Source: Ancylostoma caninum (taxonomy: Eukaryota; Nematoda; Chromadorea; Rhabditida; Ancylostomatidae). From it: a stretch of 64,000 bases of DNA. Positions within the stretch are counted from its first letter, which is position 1, and every line of letters starts with the position of its first letter. The position numbers and the translations under genes were made by a program. The DNA is taken from assembly GCA_037903475.1 (NCBI GenBank), contig JBAJFG010000187.1, forward strand, positions 372,001-436,000. The letters run 5' to 3'. The notes below the pieces were generated by a model, which saw only the letters and a list, made by a program, of their open reading frames with translations, searched no databases and was not told the DNA's origin. This document shows positions 35,326-47,600 of the stretch, piece by piece.

Positions 35326-36766
35326 GATAGACTTTACACTTTTTTCCATATGCACTCAATACTTTCCTCACGCATTTATTTGTGCTATGAGCTGTTGCTA
35401 ATATCAAGTGTATCAATCCTGTTATTTTGATAAATAAATAACGAAAAACTTACAAATATAAGGAATACCAATTCAAAAATCGATCCAAGAGATCCGGAAA
35501 TTCTAAGGGGAGAAAGTCGTGCAGCTCACCTTTTTTTCTAGGAATTCTACTCTTTTACAGTATCGAATTCGAATTTATATAACAATGCTACATTTTTGTA
35601 CTCTAAGTTAGGGGAAATCTTCGAACGGTTATACCAAAGAAAAGTTCAAAACCCTTGCAGCATTAAGAAATAAGACCTCAAAAAAGAAACACAAAATTAC
35701 GCTCAAAAGCTTACGAAAATAGCCACGAACTGGTGAGAGTTAGCATCTTCGGGAAATTCCCCATTTTTTCTTTCGCTTGATTCCTCTAAAGCAATTACAA
35801 TAAGCGATTAAAACAAAGATAAATCTGTCAGCAGGGCGTGGCACACCGCATGACTAGCGATGTGAGCAGCCAGCCAGCCGTCGCCGTATTGATCAGCTCG
35901 GGGAAGCTCTCTGGAACGAGAACAAAATAGCACCCACACTAGTAGAAATCACGTCCAGCAGTAATTTACCACTTGAACGATTGACGATCGCGAACGGACA
36001 CACGAATCGTACGAAAAGAACGTTCGAGACGTCGTTTACAGCCGCTCAAGGACGTTTCTGAACAAACAGACGCTGCGCGCATGTTGCCGCGGATCACATG
36101 ATGTCGGTTTTGAAACGAGAAGTAAACACATATTACAATTTACGGAGTTTTCAGGTTCTTCGTGCTTACACAAAATAGAAAGAGCATGAAAACAAGTCGT
36201 AATCTTGCATTTGTATAGTTTTCATTGCCATTTCTAAAGTATAATGATTTACAAAACGGTGAGAATTGTGAAAAATATGTACGAGACTGCAATTCCCACA
36301 GTAAACGGCAAGCATCCAAGTCTCAACTGACTTTTCGTGGTGAGCCGTATGTTTTATACTTTCCTTTCCTTCTCTAATCTCCCTTCAACTGTCGTCTTTA
36401 GTGAAACACGCTGTATGTACCAGACAGCTGAGTGTCCAATGAATGACTTTTGCATGGATTTAGAGTCGATTTGGAATCCACTGACTCGCACGGCATCCAA
36501 GGAATTTCAAGGATTCAAGGAACAGGAAAAACTGGGTGCGATTACAAACAAGAAACTCTACTAGTCATAATTTCAAATGCAGCTGCCTTGCACGCTCTCG
36601 CGCAACGACGACGCATCAGCTAACACAGGTGATATAAATGAAATATGTAGATGCAGAGACAATCAGAGAACCACAAAAGGTGTAGCACGTTTTGCGAGCC
36701 TCGACCACTAAATTGCCTGTACATACATGTGTCTCTACATATAGCTGCTCTACCCGTAATGAGGCT

Positions 36767-37011
36767 GTTATAGTCTGTCCGAAACGACGAGTCCGCCCAC
36801 GCACGCGGGGATCGAGGGGCGACGCGGCTGGGACGGATGCTGTTGGCTGCCACATCGTCCACGTCAAAGTCAAATCATTGGTTGATACCATGAAGATAAC
36901 GATGAAACGTGATACGCAGATCAGGGATGATGACGTGGAGCGCTGGCAAACGTGGCAGCTTCTCAATCCCCGCGTGCGTGGGCGGACTCGTTGTTTCGGA
37001 CAGACTATAAC
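36767..37011. repeat. 245-bp MITE with 45-bp inverted ends
   Basis: The arms 36767-36811 and 36967-37011 are reverse complements with one mismatch and start GTTATAGTCTGTCCGAAAC. The GC-rich inner part (GTCCGCCCACGCACGCGGGG) stands out from the surroundings. TA/TTA at the very ends is compatible with a TA-duplicating superfamily. No transposase. Confidence 0.85.
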
Positions 37012-39464
37012 ATTACTACACCAGATTCAAATAGTCATGAGACGTTCTTGTGGGAAGGACTGACGTCTTGGTAACCATCGACGCGACGATGCACCAGCTT
37101 ACTATGCGAAGAAAAAAACTACATGATGTGCGCAGAAACGAAAGCCTCGCATCGTTGTGATGTTCGTGCACAACAATTTCTATTATAGATGGCTACAGAA
37201 GCTACAAGATAGCAGTTCGTGCTCCGCATACTCGGCTATGGGCTTTCTAGGTGTGATTAGCAGCTCTACTACTTCATATTCCACTTGGTTCGAAGCACAG
37301 TCGACGGATTCTGCATTAAAAGACAGCGACACATTCTGCTTCAAAATGCAAACCACGAGAACGAACAAACGATAGAATGATTTTTACGCCGGTTTTATTC
37401 GTTTCATCGCCGCAATCGCGATGAGATTCCCGGCTTTCTTGCCAATTCTTTTTTTTTCATCTTTTTGAAATTCTATTATACCATTTGAAGTGTTCGCTTA
37501 ATTTTTTTGCCTCCACTACTGCACAGCTGCTGACCCTCTGTTACCAGACGATTGCGTCATTTCTGTTTGTGTGATAGTGTGACTAGAACACACTCTGCGT
37601 GCTTCACACCGCATTTCTTTGTTTCATTGTACAAAATAAATAGTGCTTGGATTTGTGGATGTTCGTCCCACATTTTTCTACCTATTTTGATGGTAGCGCC
37701 CTAGATAGGAATCGTTTTTTGGGGTTTTCATATGAAAAGCAGCGGGAGCTGCTGTTTATGGTATACGTCATCCCGTGTAAAGATTCTGAAAGACCTCTTT
37801 CTTCTGTGGAGGAATTGGGCAGTGCCAAAAAAAGTACGGCGCTTCTCCAGTTTGCATTCCCTTGCTGGCTGCACTCCCACATCCTGTTAGGTGGTGTTAG
37901 GGAGCCCGTACTGAGGGCAATCCTTAGCAATGAGCCCTCACCTAACGGGTCCTGAGCTTAGGAGTGCTGGCAGCAAGAGACCTAGAAGCTCTCGCCCTGA
38001 TCCTGCCTAATTCCTCCTTTAGAAGTGGCTCAAAAACGGATTTCTTCAGCTATTCGCGTGGGATTATGTGTAATGCAGTAATCCGCAGCTTCTAGAGATT
38101 CATACGAAAGTCTCGAAACGATTTCGAGATGGGATGGTGCCTTAAAGTCCATGCGAGAATCATCAGCAGACACCGGCGTCAAGGACTCACGCCCTGTTCA
38201 AGCCAAAAGCGAAGGAATGAAAACTAACGAACTGGCATTTTATATCAAAGCGTGACTAGTCATGGTTTTGTGTAAACCTAGAAAAAAAATCGAGAAACAT
38301 TTATCAAACACAATCAACCATCATAAGGAGCATTATTAGTAGAAGCTCCGTAATATAATAAAACTGAGCGGAAAAGAAAAAAAAAAACGATGAAGGAACT
38401 CCACCTCAAACATGTGGCACTTGAGAATAGTATCACAACACAATTCACATCACAACAGGTATGGTACGGTACGGGTTCATTGATAATAAATTACGAAAGC
38501 ACTTAGAATTTTATGGGGGTCGTATATGGGAGCTAGGTGAAAAGAGGAGAAGGTGAGCACACCATTACTTGCTCGACCGTCTCGGCTATAAGACAATTTA
38601 CACTTGATACTGTACGCTTTAATTTGATTTGCGGTAGGACCGGTCAATGCGGTCAATGCGTGTATAACCTGAATGAAAATGCCGTGTGAATAGTCGTGAA
38701 GCCGGAGAAGCGTGCGTCTGCACTGCGGCAGAGGTATATACAAGTTCGTGCCTAGTACAAATTGACCCCAGTCCGAGCGTCAGCTATGCACACAGCGACG
38801 CGCATTCATTAGAATTTAAAAAATGCGTGGACAAGTAGCAAATAAGGAGTAACCGGTACTAGTTCTCTCACAATCTGGACATCTTGTACGCAAAATTCCA
38901 TAAAAGAGAAGGGTGTCCCAGCATATACTGTTGTAATCTATTTAAAATCGAGCATGAACGAACGAATGGTATCACCAACGAACTGAAAAATAGGCCCGGA
39001 CACAGAAAACAAGGTGAAACTGAGGACCTGTTCGTTCTTCGGCTAGCGTTTCCTAACCCTCAACATGACACTAGCTCATTGGAAGAAATCCGAATCTACT
39101 TCCGGTGTAGGTTGTTAAAATCGCTGGAGAACCTCACATGCTTCAGCTGCGCGAGAACCAAATGTACCCAGTTTGGCAATGTTAACACTGTAACGGGAAC
39201 GTGTAAGCGCTGAATAATTGAGAGAAACCGAATCCCATTAGGAGATAGGCCTATTTTTGATTAGAGAAAAGAGTATATCTCAATTACAATATCACTATCA
39301 CAGGATTGTAACATGTTACTCAGCTAAAATAACCGTATCCCACATAAAGTAGCGCAGAACTCAACGGCATGGAAATAACGTGGAAAAAAAAAGATGAAAT
39401 AGAGAGTGACTGACCGGTATAAACACAGCTAAACACAACTAAAATCATAATGTAGGGTCAGTTC

Positions 39465-40982
39465 TCACGTTATATTGTTCGCTATCCAGTCCAACGCAGT
39501 ATTCAAACCTTCGCCTTTGATGGCGGAACATCCATGAATCTGCCACTTTCTGGTCTTCAACGTCAAAAGCCCTAGATCACTGGAGATTTCAGCTGCAGAC
39601 CTTGCATTTGGCTTGTCTTGCTTGTTCGCCAGCACCAATAAAGACGCTTTCGCTAGATCCTAGAAAAAAACTAATCCTATCATGGATGAATATGTCACGC
39701 AGTGCTTTGGCTTACCTCATGAGCTAACATTTCATATAGCAGTTGCTTTATAAGTGGTAACCTCGCCGCATCCGTACTATCAATCACAACAACCATGACA
39801 TTCGTGTGCGTGTAGTAAGACGACCATGAGTTCCTTAGACTCTCCTGCCCTCCAATATCCCATATAACTAATCGCAGGTTGCGGTAATTCACTTCTTCCA
39901 CATTACTTCCGATAGTAGGTTTGGTGTCGACAACGTCACCGGTAACCCTGGAAGTTTACTGGCTAGTTGTGAGGACTAGTTCAAAAATATTAACTAATTA
40001 CTGCATATGCAGGAAAGACCAAAACTTCACTATTTTATAAAAAGCACGTCAACTGTAAAGTGAAAGTACAGCTACAATACGTAAGAATGCAGTGAAGCTA
40101 TATGGAACGCCTCCACGAAGGAAACATCCTACCTTGAAAATCGAAAAGCGGAAGGTTTAGAAACGAAGTACTGTGGTAGAATAGAAAAAAGTGAGGAGTG
40201 AACTGTTCAGTCAAATAATCAAAAGAGAAGCTCTAACACGTGCATATAACATCAGGCACAACTCGTTTTCCCGCTCCGAGATATCAAGATCGAAAATCAC
40301 TGAATCCTCATCCAAGGGGTTATTCACATGCTGATAATGAATATCCTACCCACTTTGCATGGTAATGCCAGTTTTGCGGACTCTGGCTAGGTTTGCAGTA
40401 GCAAGTAGAATCTGTCAGAATAACTATTCTTCAGATGCAGTTCGCAGGAAGAGTTGTGATTTGATAATTGAAACAAAAAAAGAAAAGATGGGAACACTCG
40501 AAGTTTCGATGGAAAGCTCCATCACTACCAGAATTTTGAAATGAATGCCTCAAAATCATGAAAGAAACCATAGAAGCGAAAATACTCACCAATTATACAA
40601 GATTGTAGTTTTGCCGGCATTGTCGAGTCCAACAATAATAATTTTGTGGTCTGTAACGAAAAAGCTGCAGTGTGCATGACATTTTAAGTAGCCTAAAATT
40701 ATAAAAAAAAAAAGAAAATCCCAGACCCCAGCCAGTTTGGCACCATGCATGCCACGTGGGAACAATAAGTCCCCGAAGAAAAAATCACTCAAATACGGAG
40801 TAAAAATTCTCGAAAAAAACCTCTTGCAAGGAGAACCCCCAAAAAAACAAAAAAGAGCGTATCACTACGAAAAACCAACACTGAACTGTTCTAAAGCTAA
40901 AAAAAAAAAGAAAGAGAAAACTAAGGCTCTAACCTTTACCGGACCAGAATAGTCGCCAGAGTTTTGCCACGATCAAACCCAT
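39465..40982 (-). CDS. arl-5: ARL5-type small GTPase, arl-5 orthologue
   Basis: Four exons in phase: 40940-40982, 40590-40650, 39716-39947 and 39465-39659 (stop TGA), giving 176 residues, the normal ARL length. The N-terminus MGLIVAKLWRLFWS has Gly2 for myristoylation and the amphipathic helix of ARL5. The P-loop is GLDNAGKTT (residues 22-30), switch I holds KPTIGSNVEEV (44-54), switch II starts WDIGGQESLR (64-73), and base recognition uses NKQD (124-127). Known ARL5 proteins act at the trans-Golgi, recruiting the GARP tether in the GTP form. All invariant nucleotide-binding residues are present, so the gene looks functional. The 992-bp first-half gap (40940 to 39947) holds exon 2 and unremarkable intron sequence. 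Confidence 0.97.
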
Positions 40983-41125
40983 CGATCAGATCATACGAGA
41001 CAATTCCACAGTGCTAGCAGCAAGCGAATCCAGAATTACACAGCATCGGAATCTTAGATCTAGATCAAGATCAAGTTTCATTGTGTCGACGGCTATGTTG
41101 TGTATACTCCGCAAAGCCAGTCGTG

Positions 41126-41456
41126 TCGTCATTAGGGGAAGGCATGCTTGACGACCATCGCGTCGCGGAGCAATCACAATCTGTTCAAAATCCGCCGTTT
41201 TAGCTCGAACCATACTTGGCTGTGCTGCTCCTTTCGTGAAAATGTGGCAGCTATCCCGCGCGATGACATCGCAAACACGTCGCTCCCATGCCATGCTCGG
41301 TCATCGCGACGCCCTGATTTTCAATGGCTGGACCCCATAAAAATGTGCAGTTTTTCGTGAAGAATGGGCGGCCAACGGTAGATCGCGTCACTAGCATCGT
41401 GCCAACAACCCGCGACAACATCGCCGTCGCCAAGCATGCCTTCCCCTATTCCCGAA
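41126..41456. repeat. inverted-repeat element
   Basis: ATTAGGGGAAGGCATGCTTG at the left is mirrored by CAAGCATGCCTTCCCCTATT at the right, with similarity continuing inward (CGACCATCGCGTCGCGG against CGCGACAACATCGCCGTCG). It is about 330 bp, GC-richer than its flanks, with no coding content. Confidence 0.7.
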
Positions 41457-42346
41457 ATTTGGAGTTTTTCATGAGGAGCCCCATGGAATTGCCGAGTTTC
41501 AGAACTATTTCTGCTGACGTGTTCGCCTTTTGGCGCATAAAAAAGGGGTATAGAACAACGGATTTGAACATTATGTTAATATTTTGCGCGTGAAAAGCGA
41601 ACGTATGCAGAAAAGAAGTCCTTCATATCGATCTATTCGAAGATTCGTTCCCAAAAAATAGTATATAAGTAAATAATATAAAACATAAGGCTAATGTGGG
41701 GGCATTCACGTGAACGAAAGTCCCAGAGATATAGTGTGTTCCATTAGGGGCAATAGTCGGAGAGGAAATAGAGAAAGAAGGAATTGTGTGACTACAACAA
41801 GAAGAAGTTATCGTAATCCAAAAACGTTGATGCAAAGTGGGAACGCGTGTCTTACGACATGTCTAAATCACAGTTCTGAAGTGCATTACGTTTAGTGCGG
41901 GGGATGTCCAAGCCAAATAGTTATGCTCGTGAGCGTCGATGGAAGTGCGTTTTTAGTGCTCCGGAAGAACGTTGCGCGGTGGCGCGGCACGTCCTGGAAT
42001 CGCCGCCGTAATACAGATCAGGATCTCTTCATAGATTTCCAACCTATTCGATGTCAGCTATTGAGAAAACTCATTAATCAACAAGAAAACTCGATGATTT
42101 ACTATTACGGCGATAATTCCAACGCGATCGCACCGGCTGCGTGACGAGAGGTACGCTGCTGAGCTGTGATTGGTCGATTCATGCACGCGTCGAGGCTGCA
42201 GCCATCGGAGGTTCAGCGGTTCTACGCAGAAATGGACGAGTTTTCTAACCTTGAGTAGGACAGATGAGGCCACCGCAGCCAAAAAATTGTTACGAGGTGG
42301 TCACTGATGTCTTTTAATGTGTCATATTTGAAGGATCAGCCTGAAC

Positions 42347-42427
42347 TTGAGAAGCACATGCGTGCGGCGCGGTCGCGTCGCGGCTTACGTCTTGACCGTC
42401 TCCCGATCGCACCATGTGCTTCTCAAG
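42347..42427. repeat. short inverted repeat of the GAAGCAC family
   Basis: CTTGAGAAGCACATG (42347-42361) and CATGTGCTTCTCAAG (42413-42427) are exact reverse complements. The right side continues into CGAAAACGCACTTCCGTCGA, found inverted at about 41928-41950, so a larger element of about 530 bp may span 41928-42460. It is related to the pair at 13221-13453. Confidence 0.6.
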
Positions 42428-43827
42428 TCCTCGAAAACGCACTTCCGTCGACCCTCACTGTAGCTATCGTCGCATACTGGGCGCATTTACTCAGACAATA
42501 GCTCCGGATGACCGATCCATCTTCATCGTTAAAGCCTTCTTCTCGTGAATTCGGACCCAACGCTGTCTCCAGTATTTGTTAAACAAGATCTTTAGGCGCA
42601 CATTAACACAATTCAATCTAATTTTAAAAGAAAGGCAGTCATGACTCATGAGTGTGCGAAATAACCATACCGCTGCCCGTAGGCTCAAAACAATGTCATT
42701 GTATCTGGAAAAAATGAGAGTACGCAACAATGGAGGTAAGTTGCTGGCTCCTTTACTGGTAAGTAAAGGTAGTACTAATCAAGGTAAGTCACTGACTCCT
42801 TTATTTCCACGACAACTGAGCAGTGATGTTTTGCAGCAGCGCATGAACAGCACAGGAGAAGTCTGCAGAGGCAAATTGAGATCTTGCATGGAATTTCTGA
42901 TATAGGCGTCGCAAGGTCTGAACATGTTCATGAATTTGGAAAAAAAAGCTCATGGAAGTATTCCTGTGTCGATGATCACAGATATTTTGGGCGCAGAATG
43001 GACCCTTAAACAATCTTTGATTATAAAACAGATACTGTCCTTGTGGATTTCCTTTAAGGCGGTGTGTCACCTCATGATGGGTATTGATAGAATGCGGTCC
43101 TACTCGATGCGCTGATTCCAGTGATGTGCCTGAAATCTGAAGAAAAAAAACGGCCAAAAAACCCTATTTTTAAGCCTAGTTTGATATTGAAACGGACGAG
43201 TTGCCTTGCTAGAAAACTAGGAAAAGCGGTTGAAAAGTTAAGCTTGCTTATCAAAATGAACTTCTCAGCACTAGCTAATATCGGCTGAACATACTTTCGT
43301 GTTCGAATAACATGTCGCACCCTCAGAAAGCTTTTCTTGCGGGATCAAGTCTCTCGTCCACCGGCCGAAAATTTCCAAATTCTCGGCCAAAAAACCCTGT
43401 AATTTGTGGATTTTCGAAGTTTCCTTGAGGCCTGATCTGCATGTTTGCGCTCAGTGGCTCGCATATGTTCGGCTGACGAGAGAATCTCGAACGCGATCCC
43501 TGAGGTGGCGCACTGCCTGTAAGGGCATTTGTGATTTTCATCAGAATTCAGTATATAAACACGTCGTATCACTATGAATTTCACGTTGTCGTAAATATTT
43601 GGGCGAATGCTAAGCAAATCATTCGTGTCGTCGGAGATAATCGTATTCTATCCTTTCTCTGCTTCTATTCTCTATGTTTGACGCTTTTATGTAGTACTAA
43701 TGTTACTCCATCTTTGAGTAGTCAAAACCATTCCTGGAGACGTGAGGCTAGTTTTCAATTTTTTCACAAATTGTTGCATCTGACATTCACTTCAGTGGGT
43801 AAACTTGTTAGCCGAACACGAGGTTAG

Positions 43828-44283
43828 GTCACGATCGTAGAAATACCACCAAGGAACCTGAAGCACCAATTAGTCCGGAACCGTATTTATGACCGCCTCT
43901 GCATAACACCTAACGTAATTTGCCCGTTTGGCAGAGAAGGTGACTGCATGAGATCGTGTGTCATATACATGATCAAATGTAGGAAATGCAGTGACGAATA
44001 CGTTGGTGAAACTGCACGGCCACTCTGTGTTCGAATCAAGGAACACCTTGAGGGGTAATCGAGTTCTCGTACATCTACTCTAGGTTGTCATCAAATGCGA
44101 GTGCACGACGGTGTTGATTATGAAATAGAAACCACAATCCTTGAATTCGAAACTGAGATTTCCGCACGCAAAACTCTTGAAGCATTTTGTATTCACACCA
44201 TAAATCCAAAAATGAACCACAAGGAGGAGTGCCCCACCATAACCAATGAATTCATTCCATACCTCAAATTATGTGATATCTAA
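43828..44283 (+). pseudogene. Penelope-like GIY-YIG endonuclease fragment
   Basis: The frame covers the end of the linker, the Cys-rich motif (reduced relative to copy 1, with some Cys lost) and the GIY-YIG domain. A stop after the EHLEG motif interrupts it, and the last 62 codons (44095-44283) stay open to ...LKLCDI. It lacks the whole reverse transcriptase. Confidence 0.88.
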
Positions 44284-44492
44284 GCCGAGATATGACTTGT
44301 GGCAGAAAGCCTCACTCTACTGACAAGTCTAACGCGTTCGGTCGTCACTGACAACACCAGCGTTCGGTGGACTTGCAGAGGTGAGATTCCGACTGCCAAG
44401 GGGTTTGCTGGTTTTTTGAGTATGGCCTCGATCTAATGTTTGACTGAAGAGGCGTTTGTGCGGCTACTCTCATACATCGTTTGATCCTTTCA

Positions 44493-44528
44493 GGCCCTGA
44501 AGAAGGCAAAGCCGCCGAAACGTTGGCC
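44493..44528 (+). ncRNA. hammerhead ribozyme motif, Penelope copy 2 (canonical core)
   Basis: Stem I GGCC (44493-44496) pairs with GGCC (44525-44528). The core CUGAAGA (44497-44503) matches CUGANGA exactly. Stem II GGC / GCC (44505-44507 and 44514-44516) closes a 6-nt loop, followed by GAAA (44517-44520). The ACGU stem III is only 2 bp, and the expected cleavage would follow GUU at 44524. Such a short stem III is unstable in a monomer but can pair between two molecules, as known for Penelope-type hammerheads. The fold was judged by eye. Confidence 0.7.
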
Positions 44529-44633
44529 AATAAAAAGTATTACTAACCTCGTGTTCGGCTAACAAGTTTACCAACTGACTACTATGCTGAGGTTCAATGA
44601 CCACCGGACTTGGGAACTGATTCACTTCAGTGG

Positions 44634-47600
44634 TTGTCACAGAAGCATGAAGATCTTGAACCCGATGCGAAATGCCAGTGACAACATCGTGATTTTTTAT
44701 TCATTGACATTATTTCATTCTTGCACTCGAAGGTGCGCTAAAGCAGGGATGAGCCTGCGGTCAGGCAACCAAATGTATGCTCACGAAATAATATGCTTGA
44801 GATGGGCAAACAGCGGCGTCTCTCGGCAAGGATACCAAAAAAAAAGAGCACTGAAAATGAAAAGCCTTGTCTGATCCCAACTGTGGATTGCAGTGTCTGT
44901 TTTAAAAAGAGAGAAAAATGAGAGTGATAGTGTTCGAGAGAAATTCAGCGGTTGAATGAGATCCAAAAGTACGCTCTTGACGACTTCTACTCCCAAGTAA
45001 TTTAAGATAAATGCTCGATGCTCGAACCATGATGATGACCCCAGATACATTTTCAGGTGCAGGACATGCGTGAGCGAATCATTACTTGGGAATTCCTTGT
45101 CGTCTGAATGAAGGAACAGGATCTCTTTTACAGAACCGGACCATTGATAACTTCCATTGCTGGTTCAGTGCTAGCTACCTCTAAGTAGTCACACGGACAC
45201 ACCGAAGAATTTTTCTGGACAGGCGCTCGATTCTTCCCAAATACGACTATGTAGATGTATATTTATTCATATTACATTAATACAAAAATGCTTAAAATAA
45301 CCACTTTTTCGTGTGCTGTATATGCTCTACAACTAACATTGTACTTTGCTCAGTAGCTTTTCAATCAAATTTGAACTATCTGTACTAAATCAGGCGTCTG
45401 CATTTCCTCATCATGATTCTCGAGCATGATGAGAGTGAAGTGCGTGCAGACTTATGCAGATTTAAAGCGCTTATAAAGATATGGAATCATGGTGTATTTA
45501 TGAAGTGATTATTGCTTCTCAATGTCTTTTTTTCGTGAGAAAGACGCGAATAAACAGTTTCAAAACCCAGTTTGCTGACTAAACGGGAAACTCAGTGTTG
45601 ATATGCACTCTTTGGGGTTTGATCAGGTGTAGAGTTGTTGAACAAATCCGTTCCACTTCCTCCGTTGTAGCTGTAGGGCAGTTCCCTTGCAGCTGACCAA
45701 ACTGAAGAGAAAGTAGAAGCACTGAAGATTCATTCTCGCTGTTGTGCAGCGGTGGCTTAGAGATAGACATCATTGCACTATTGAATCTGTACATAGCTGT
45801 TTAACGATAGGTGTTTCTTTCGTTGTGGTGAAACTACAGAAAGTTCACTTTCGAAGTAAGGTTTGTTTTGAAAAAAAAGTCTCCGCAACAAGTGCCAGAC
45901 CAGCCGAGAGGTGAGTGACCAATGCAGGCGTCATCGCCTACGGCAGCAGTCACGTCACGGGTGGCTGTGGATGAAGACGACTAAGATGATAAAGACTCCA
46001 CCGGTATTCTTGAAAACAACTCCCATTCATAAGTTCAGAAAAACGCACAGGTAAAACTGTTGAAAGCTGCTCCGATCATGTATAAATAGTTTAGACTAAC
46101 ACTGTATTCTATAATGCATAGCAAAAACTAGGGCTATCAGAAGTTTCGAACGAAAGTACAAGTAGCTGTGGAGGCTCTGTAGCGGATGATCATGGCATGT
46201 ATAGGAACTTGTTACAACGTCTCCTTGGACTTCCAAATGGAACATTTGTGAATGTAACTTTTATTGCATCTAGTAAATGCTCTGAAGGCCGCAATTATGG
46301 TCACCATCATCTCTACTGATCCTCCTGATCACCTTGACTCTCGTTGATCTTTGGGTATACCGGGCGGGCACCAGCAATCCTTCCCTTTGTTCTTATCCCC
46401 GTCATCATCTCCTATACAGCATGCTACTGACAAGAAATGAAAACAAAACGGTGATTTCTATATGATATTGAGCAGCAAATATACAAAGCAATTCCCATTT
46501 TAAATACATACAATTCACATACACTTCGGATCGGTATCTGATCCAAACAGTCGTCTTCGTCGGAGTTGTCGACAACAATACGATAGGGTAAAAAGGAGGA
46601 TAATGACCTGGGAAATATTGTGTCGTTGATGCGGAATACTGTGATCGAAGCGCTAGAAAGGTTATTGCGCCAGCCGTTGGCTAGCAAATCATCTGGGTTA
46701 GGATTCATCAAGCTTTAACTATGTAATATCAACGGCATAACATGTCCCAGGTCGTTATCAGCAAAGACGGTCAGTATGATCGGTTGCCCCATATGTGCTC
46801 GAGTGGGTCCCACAGCGATTCTGCCATCGCAACGCTATGAAGCCGCTGACGCAATTCGTCTACCTTTTCGACAAGGACTGTAGCTTCTACAAAAGATTGC
46901 TTATGAACATCAGCAGACATTCCACATGACACCCTTTACAGCAATTCTACTTAATATGATACATTGATGGTAAGACGTAAGATGCTAAGAAGTGCGTCGA
47001 AGCCCTCACTGACTTTTTATTATTTTTCTTCTTTCACTAGCAATCACTGCAAGAGCTACGGCTGATATTTTGCTGGCAAAATTTGATGCGTAAAGCACTT
47101 ACAGACTTTATAATTTGCGCTGTTTTTCGTGCAAAATTTGAATTACTTCGTGGTTTTGAGGGCATTGTTCGTTTTTCTGCTGGTAGATGAAAGCACAGGC
47201 AGAAAAAGGAACATCGACCAGACTAATGACTTCTAAGTTCACTTTCAATTCTCTGCGTAATTGTTGTGGACAATTTTATTCTCTGTTTTCAACTTACCCA
47301 CATGTTTTAATCACAGTTCTCATTTCTGCAAAGAGCTTACTAAAAATCCAAAATTTTTAGACGCATAATTATGAGGCCAACTGAATCTCACTGGCTAGTT
47401 TCACTTCGAGAAATTAAATTTTTTTCATGAAATATGGGGAACTGCACTGCTGCTGGAAACTTGCTAACCGCTTAGCCATCGCCTAGCCAGGCCTTCGAAG
47501 GTTTAGTTGGGAATGAAACGACGATGATAGCGATGGCCTACCCGTTCGCTACTGAGTCGGGACAGGCGTCGTATAACCCCCACAGCAGAACAGCATCAGG

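Larger units (their letters stand above)
30633..39464. other. gene-poor stretch with short inverted-repeat elements
   Basis: Apart from the palindrome at 34806-35325 and the element at 36767-37011, nothing could be assigned. The longest frames, 195 codons at 33770-34357 (-) and 138 codons at 33231-33647 (+), have no recognisable domain and no convincing splice signals. Confidence 0.45.
43798..44572 (+). mobile_element. dead Penelope-like fragment between perfect 29-bp inverted repeats
   Basis: The ends 43798-43826 and 44544-44572 are exact reverse complements, starting GGTAAACTTGTTAGCCG and ending the reverse. The body from 43828 matches the copy at 24824-25948 from about 25488 onward, covering the Cys cluster and the GIY-YIG domain (CVIYMIKCRKC then YVGETARPLC), with a TAA stop inside the nuclease part at 44057. 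The 3' region contains the ribozyme-like fold at 44493. The left end is therefore an inverted copy of the element's own 3' end joined to a 5'-truncated body, a configuration described for Penelope-type elements. A 14-bp direct repeat ATTCACTTCAGTGG lies at 43785-43798 and 44620-44633. Confidence 0.88.
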
